From positions 1 to 12,333 of the forward strand of contig MSJH02000746.1 of NCBI GenBank assembly GCA_001931875.2: 12,333 nt of DNA, written 5' to 3'. The position numbers and the translations under genes were made by a program. This document shows positions 8,447 through 12,333 of the stretch, one piece after another (the first letter of the stretch is position 1; every line of letters begins with the position of its first letter). Source of the stretch: Byssochlamys sp. IMV 00236. Lineage: Eukaryota > Ascomycota > Eurotiomycetes > Eurotiales > Thermoascaceae. Below the pieces are notes generated by a model, which worked only from the letters and a program-made list of their open reading frames with translations, had not been told where the DNA came from and ran no database searches.

Positions 8447-8457
8447 CCAATCACGCC
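8447..8457 (+). promoter_or_regulatory. CCAAT box overlapping an SRE-like ATCACGCC
   Basis: CCAATCACGCC lies about 100-110 bp upstream of the ATG of the Dsc1/Tul1 gene, a typical CCAAT distance. The overlapping ATCACGCC resembles the first eight positions of fungal SREBP sites (RTCAYSCC) but lacks the following AC. CCAAT-box function is plausible; SREBP binding is speculative. Confidence 0.35.
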
Positions 8458-8558
8458 TTTTTTCAGGGCTCTTCAAGCAGACATTGCGGTGATTCGGTTA
8501 CAATCGCCGACTTAATCATTTCCATTTGGACTGAGCCTTACTTTTGCTTTGTATTACT

Positions 8559-11179
8559 ATGGAAGGAGGAGGAGAGCAAGAGAATGAACAATCAAGGTTT
8601 ATACCACGCCAACAAATGAACCGAACCAGCTTCTATCTGCTACTATTTCTGTTTTCTTTATTATTCTTCAGCTTTACTGATGACGGTTTAATGAAAGAAG
8701 GAAAACCAACCAAGGAAGAAGTGATTCAAGACTTGCAGAATGAAAAAGAAATGCTTGGAAACATGACATTTGGTGTCAACATTACTCATGTATAAGAGAA
8801 AATTGCTTTGATTGGCACCTACTCATACATTTGATAGCCATTACCCTTGTCAGTTTCATCGTCACTTGATGAATTATGGTCTGTTCATGACCCCCATTCT
8901 TCGCATTACTATCACAACATAACTGGAATATTTAGGGGTATGCTTGCTTCAATATATATCACTAAAACTAAAGCTCATATATCTCTCAAGGTGAATGGAA
9001 AAATCGTAATATCAGCATACCTGACACGGCCAATATGACAGAGATAGATGAAGCTCGCAGCAAGTTCAAGTTTGACGGACCAGCTACGTTTACTCTTCAA
9101 CTAAAATCATTTAGTACAGAACTTGAGGATGCAAATTATATCGAAGTAAGATATCATCTTGATTATATGTCGTAGCTGACATACAAATACATCATAGGGG
9201 TATATTCGAATAAGGGATGCAGAAAAGAGTGATTCGGGTGTGTTGCTAATGACAGGTGGTGTCCATTTTCTTAATAATGGATCCTTATATTTGATGGCTG
9301 TTCCAAATGGGTAAAGTATATCCCCCCTTTTGTTTACAAAAAAGGACTCATTTCTTCTTTGTTTTGGGGAATAGGCTATCTATTCCGTTAGAAGACTTGC
9401 TAAATATGCTGCAGTCAAATGCATCATTTGTTGACACTAGAAAAGTACTTGTTGAACAAATTGATAAGAAAATAGAAGAGTTGGACAAAAGTCCTTACTG
9501 GGATTGGGAGGTCAATGATGAATCAGCCTATCCCCCTTCATTTTACTGTCAGTTTCAAATGTTTGCTCAATTGAACCCAGTTCCCAAAGAGATCACACAG
9601 TCTGACTTGCTGGATTACGAAAAAGGTAATTTGGTTCTCTTATCTTTTTGTACTCTTGTAACATCGGTTGCATAAAAAATATTAGAATTGGCGGATCCTC
9701 AAGGCATATCAACTGTCAAACCTCCACCTCTCTTGTTATCAGCTGAATTATACTCACCCAACTGTCAACTGTTGCTGTCGATTGATAAAGAGCCAGGAAT
9801 CAAGATTGAAAAGTATTATAGGAAAGCAGTTGCCTATGCAGGCATGGCAACAGCTATTGCCATCATACAAATATTTGCTCTTATCCACCAGATGGAATTC
9901 ACGCCCACACCATCTGTACGTTCCTTTGTGTGTGCTTAAGATGTACAAACTCAATTTTTTTTTTTCTATAGAGCGTTTCAAATGTATCTTACTGGACTAT
10001 TGCCATACAAGCTGTCATGGATGGGTATCTTTGCTTACTTCATCTAACGACAGGCGTAGTGATCGAAAATGTGTTCATCCCCTTTGCAACTGCAGCCTTT
10101 TTTACTTTTATTCTAGTTTCCATCTTTGGTATGCGATATTTACTTGTTGTTTGGAGAATACAACGACCGGAATTGATACGGCCAACTGTCTCCGAACAAC
10201 AGCAACAACAACAACAGCAACAGGAAGAAAGTACAGATGCTTCAGAAAATACACTACCGACAGCCAACATAAGAAGACCGCCGACGACAACAACAGAAGA
10301 AGCGAGTCCTTATAGAGAAGTGACCTATCTCTATTATAGGCTATGTAAGTTTTGTTTAATATTTATATACAAGATATTGATGAGATGACTGTAGATGCCA
10401 TTTTACTACTCGGATTATTCTTATTTTATCAATCCATCACGAGATCTGCATTCATTCAAAACGTCATTTTAGGAACACTAGGCATATTTCTTTATTCATT
10501 TTGGGTACCTCAGATTGTTAGGAACATCTGGAGGGGATGCAGACGGCCTCTAAGCCACACGTATATTCTGGTCATGAGTATCACTCGATTATCAATACCA
10601 TTATGTAAGTGATCTCATTTATCTTGATGCTTTGAGCTTAGTTTATATCGCTAGATTTCTATGGATGTCCTACCAATCTAATCGGTCATGAAACATCATC
10701 ATGGATATGGGTTATTGTAGCCTATGTGGGTTTACAAGTAGTGATTTTACTTCTTCAAGATGCATTTGGCCCCAGATTGGTTGTACCATCCAGAGTAAGT
10801 TTAGATGTATACAAAAACAGTAGTGAGTCTAACACCACTCGGCTTGTGTGTGATAGTATTTACCGGATACATATGACTATCATCCTATCTTGACAACAAA
10901 TATAGATGAGGAAACGGTACAACAGGAAATAAGTCAACCAAAGGATTGTGCTATCTGTATGCTTCCTGTGGATATAGCTAATCATAGCCACTCTGGACTC
11001 AATGTCTTGACTCGAGCAAACTACATGATGACACCTTGCCATCACTTATTTCATACTGAATGCTTAGAGAGGGTAAGTGAAAAGTGATTTATAAACATGT
11101 GTGTACTTATATGACATCATAGTGGATGAGAATTAAATTAGAATGCCCTGTCTGTAGAGCATATCTTCCAGCATGCTAG
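8559..11179 (+). CDS. dsc1: Dsc1/Tul1-family transmembrane RING-H2 E3 ubiquitin ligase
   Basis: Eleven exons join in frame to 691 aa: 8559-8789, 8838-8937, 8991-9145, 9198-9310, 9375-9625, 9686-9915, 9972-10344, 10395-10604, 10655-10794, 10857-11072 and 11123-11179. The ten GT-AG introns measure 48-64 nt. A signal-anchor at residues 25-39 precedes a lumenal domain of about 290 residues with N-glycosylation sequons (N68, N74, N104, N117). About six further membrane spans follow (roughly 331-351, 366-386, 393-413, 486-497, 505-521, 571-588). Conserved blocks include EFTPTPSSVSNVSYWTIAIQ and MDGYLCLLHL. The C-terminal RING-H2 has ligands C632, C635, C662, H664, H667, C670, C681 and C684. A Q9 run (436-444) sits in the cytosolic loop. 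Family members (yeast Tul1, fission-yeast Dsc1) are catalytic subunits of the Golgi/endosome Dsc complex, which acts in membrane-protein quality control and, in some fungi, SREBP activation. The length is close to fission-yeast Dsc1. The start is the first ATG in frame. Confidence 0.96.
10196..10222 (+). repeat. CAA/CAG repeat encoding nine Gln in Dsc1
   Basis: Nine consecutive Gln codons (six CAA, three CAG) lie in exon 7 between two membrane-span groups, followed by an acidic, Thr-rich low-complexity linker (EESTDASEN, then a TTTTEE stretch). The mixed codons imply a fairly stable tract. It lies in a loop predicted to be disordered. Confidence 0.9.
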
Positions 11180-11298
11180 TTGAACCATCATTTTTTTTAG
11201 TACATTTCATTTAGCACACACACACACATTATAAACATATAGTGGTTCTACTATCATTTGGACTCGAAAAAAGGAATTTTTATTACTTTTTTAATTGG
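11180..11298. other. 3' flank of the Dsc1 gene with a CA microsatellite
   Basis: Short non-coding stretch holding a T run (11191-11198) and a (CA)n run at about 11215-11227. No AATAAA is seen on the plus strand. On the minus strand an AATAAA-type sequence at about 11280-11286 could serve the gene fragment that ends at 11327. Confidence 0.5.
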
Positions 11299-11371
11299 TT
11301 TGGCCACTTTGTCCAAATACTTTTGGTCATTGAACGCTGTAACCACGAGACTTTGAAGTGGTATTGTCAAT
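11299..11371. repeat. Left arm of a 73-bp inverted repeat
   Basis: The reverse complement of this segment matches 11811-11883 at 71 of 73 positions with no gaps. The two differences are both A/G transitions. On the minus strand it contains the last 15 codons and stop of the gene fragment plus about 28 bp of 3' flank. Identity stops sharply at both ends. Confidence 0.93.
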
Positions 11372-11800
11372 CATGTGGAGTAACTCTGTGAAATAAAGAC
11401 TTGCAGAGGGTGAAAAGAATGAGATATCGGTGGGATATGCAGCTACGAGGAATGTAACAGCAATACCAAAAAAAGGGTGACGGGCAATAATGTACGGAGG
11501 CTTTTCAGTGATGAATGAGTGAAGGCAGGGTAATGCCTCAGGCACGGTGATGCGGTCAATTTCTGTCATGATAAAGAAATGGTTATGTACCATTTGTGTC
11601 ATATAAAATCAATTGGCATCCTACATAGCATTACAAAATGGTTATGATCTGGAACACACTTTAGTAACTTTTTCCTTCTTACCATTGACTTGAAAGGTGA
11701 GAGCAGGGTGGCCATGCTTCAAAACGCTGTTGCGCGACAAGACGGCGGGCTTGAGTGTGTCCAAGCAAAGAGAATGGTTGGTGGTACTGTCATCGCCAAA
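11327..11800 (-). pseudogene. 5'-truncated gene fragment, family unrecognised
   Basis: Two coding-like blocks can be joined. One is 11800-11683 (39 codons, including CLDTLKPAVLSRNSVLKHGH and ALTFQVN); the other is 11562-11327 (EIDRITVPEALPCLHSF, later IIARHPFFGIAVTFLVAAYP, ending SKSRGYSVQ and TGA). The inferred intron (11563-11682, GT-AG) is 120 nt, about twice the local norm. The upstream frame meets a TGA directly before the first block, and the inverted-repeat arm begins ten bases further up, so the 5' part of the gene appears to be missing. No in-frame ATG exists in the first block. An unspliced ATG at 11572 would give an 81-aa product. I do not know the family. It may be a remnant of a multi-exon gene whose full copy lies elsewhere. 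Confidence 0.45.
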
Positions 11801-11810
11801 CTTTCATATA

Positions 11811-11883
11811 ATTGACAATGCCACTTCAAAGTCTCGTGGTTGCAGCGTTCAATGACCAAAAGTATTTGGACAAAGTGGCCAAA
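11811..11883. repeat. Right arm of the 73-bp inverted repeat
   Basis: Inverted copy of 11299-11371 separated from it by 439 bp. It carries a plus-strand copy of the 3' terminal codons of the fragment, with two changes (Thr to Ala, Tyr to Cys) and the TGA kept. The flanks of the two arms are unrelated, and I see no target-site duplication. Confidence 0.93.
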
Positions 11884-12333
11884 TCAAGTTTGTTTTGGAC
11901 CAATTTGTTTTCAAAAAAGCAAGTATACACCATTTCCGAAAAGGTCAACACTTCATGCGTCAGAAAATAAGCTATACGAAATTATGAGCCAAGTGAACTT
12001 TGTTGACCAAGCTGGTAACATAAAATTAGAATATAAATAAGCCAAAACGAGGACTTTATAAATGCATGTTTAGCTTGACGATATGCATTGAATAACTTTG
12101 CTGGGTGATATCATATATAGTGGGTAGAGGCACTGTATTTTTATTAAAACGGCATCATGTCAAAAGAGAGAGAGAGATAATGAGTTTATATGTAGAAAAA
12201 GAGAGAAATGTATGTTAGTATTAGAGCATATATCCTAATATTAGTCTTACTTACCACCGAAGTGCATTCTGGGGAGAGTAGCGATAACTACCCAGGATAG
12301 TTTAAACAAAAAAAAAAAAAAGGAACGGAGGAC
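11884..12333. other. Right-end intergenic stretch
   Basis: A plus-strand frame continuing from the repeat arm reads about 35 protein-like codons (FPKRSTLHASENKLYEIMSQ and onward) to TAA at 12038-12040. It has no supported start and may be another fragment. Beyond it are an AG microsatellite (about 12165-12177), an A run at 12308-12321, and a minus-strand donor-like GGTAAGTAAG near 12249-12258 after ATGCACTTCGGTG. That could be the first exon of a gene leading leftward, but no continuing exon was found. No gene is called. Confidence 0.35.

Noticed and set aside
10040..10270. Minus-strand open frame with nine consecutive Cys
   Set aside because: Antisense shadow of the Gln repeat in the Dsc1 exon.
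11299..11883. A MITE or DNA transposon with 73-bp terminal inverted repeats
   Set aside because: No target-site duplication is visible and one arm is precisely the 3' coding end of the enclosed gene fragment, which fits gene duplication better. Copy number elsewhere would be needed to revisit this.
12245..12270. First exon ATGCACTTCGGTG followed by a GTAAGT donor on the minus strand
   Set aside because: A TACTAAC branch-like motif follows, but no continuing coding exon is visible leftward, so a gene cannot be supported.

Overview
The window reads as nuclear DNA of a filamentous fungus, most likely an early-diverging Mucoromycota (Mucorales-type) genome. The reasons are the AT-rich composition, poly-A/poly-T tracts, and protein genes cut by many tiny introns (24 inferred here, almost all 46-66 nt). 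The best-recognised products are ordinary eukaryotic housekeeping proteins. The genus assignment is inference; the intron architecture and protein families are read directly from the sequence.

Layout, left to right. Positions 1-215 (minus) hold the 5' end of an unrecognised acidic protein. It is divergent from a rhodanese/TrhO (UPF0176) family gene at 519-1742 (plus, 4 exons, 351 aa) with a plausible mitochondrial presequence. That gene converges with an unrecognised 5-exon gene at 2768-1737 (minus, 274 aa). The two share the hexamer TTATAG at 1737-1742, which encodes Leu-stop on both strands. The minus gene only reads through if one intron is GC-AG. Upstream of it on the same strand, after a 127-bp spacer, is a complete 8-exon PP6/Sit4-type protein phosphatase catalytic subunit (4220-2896, 312 aa).

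Positions 4221-8558 (4.3 kb) contain no gene I can support. The stretch holds short hairpins, simple tracts and, at about 4380-5610, weak coding-like remnants broken by many stops, possibly a decayed element. At 8559-11179 (plus) lies an 11-exon, 691-aa multi-pass membrane RING-H2 E3 ligase of the Tul1/Dsc1 family. These proteins are the core of the Golgi/endosomal Dsc complex.

Positions 11299-11883 form a foldback locus. A 5'-truncated minus-strand gene fragment has its last 73 bp duplicated in inverted orientation just beyond its truncated end (71/73 identical, 439-bp spacer). If transcribed through, it would make a long hairpin RNA; this is the most unusual structure in the window. The remainder to 12333 is intergenic, with microsatellites and no supported gene.

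The genes are not an evident functional cluster. What links them is tight packing on the left (303-bp divergent promoter, 6-bp convergent overlap, 127-bp tandem spacer), against a loose, possibly repeat-derived middle and right end.
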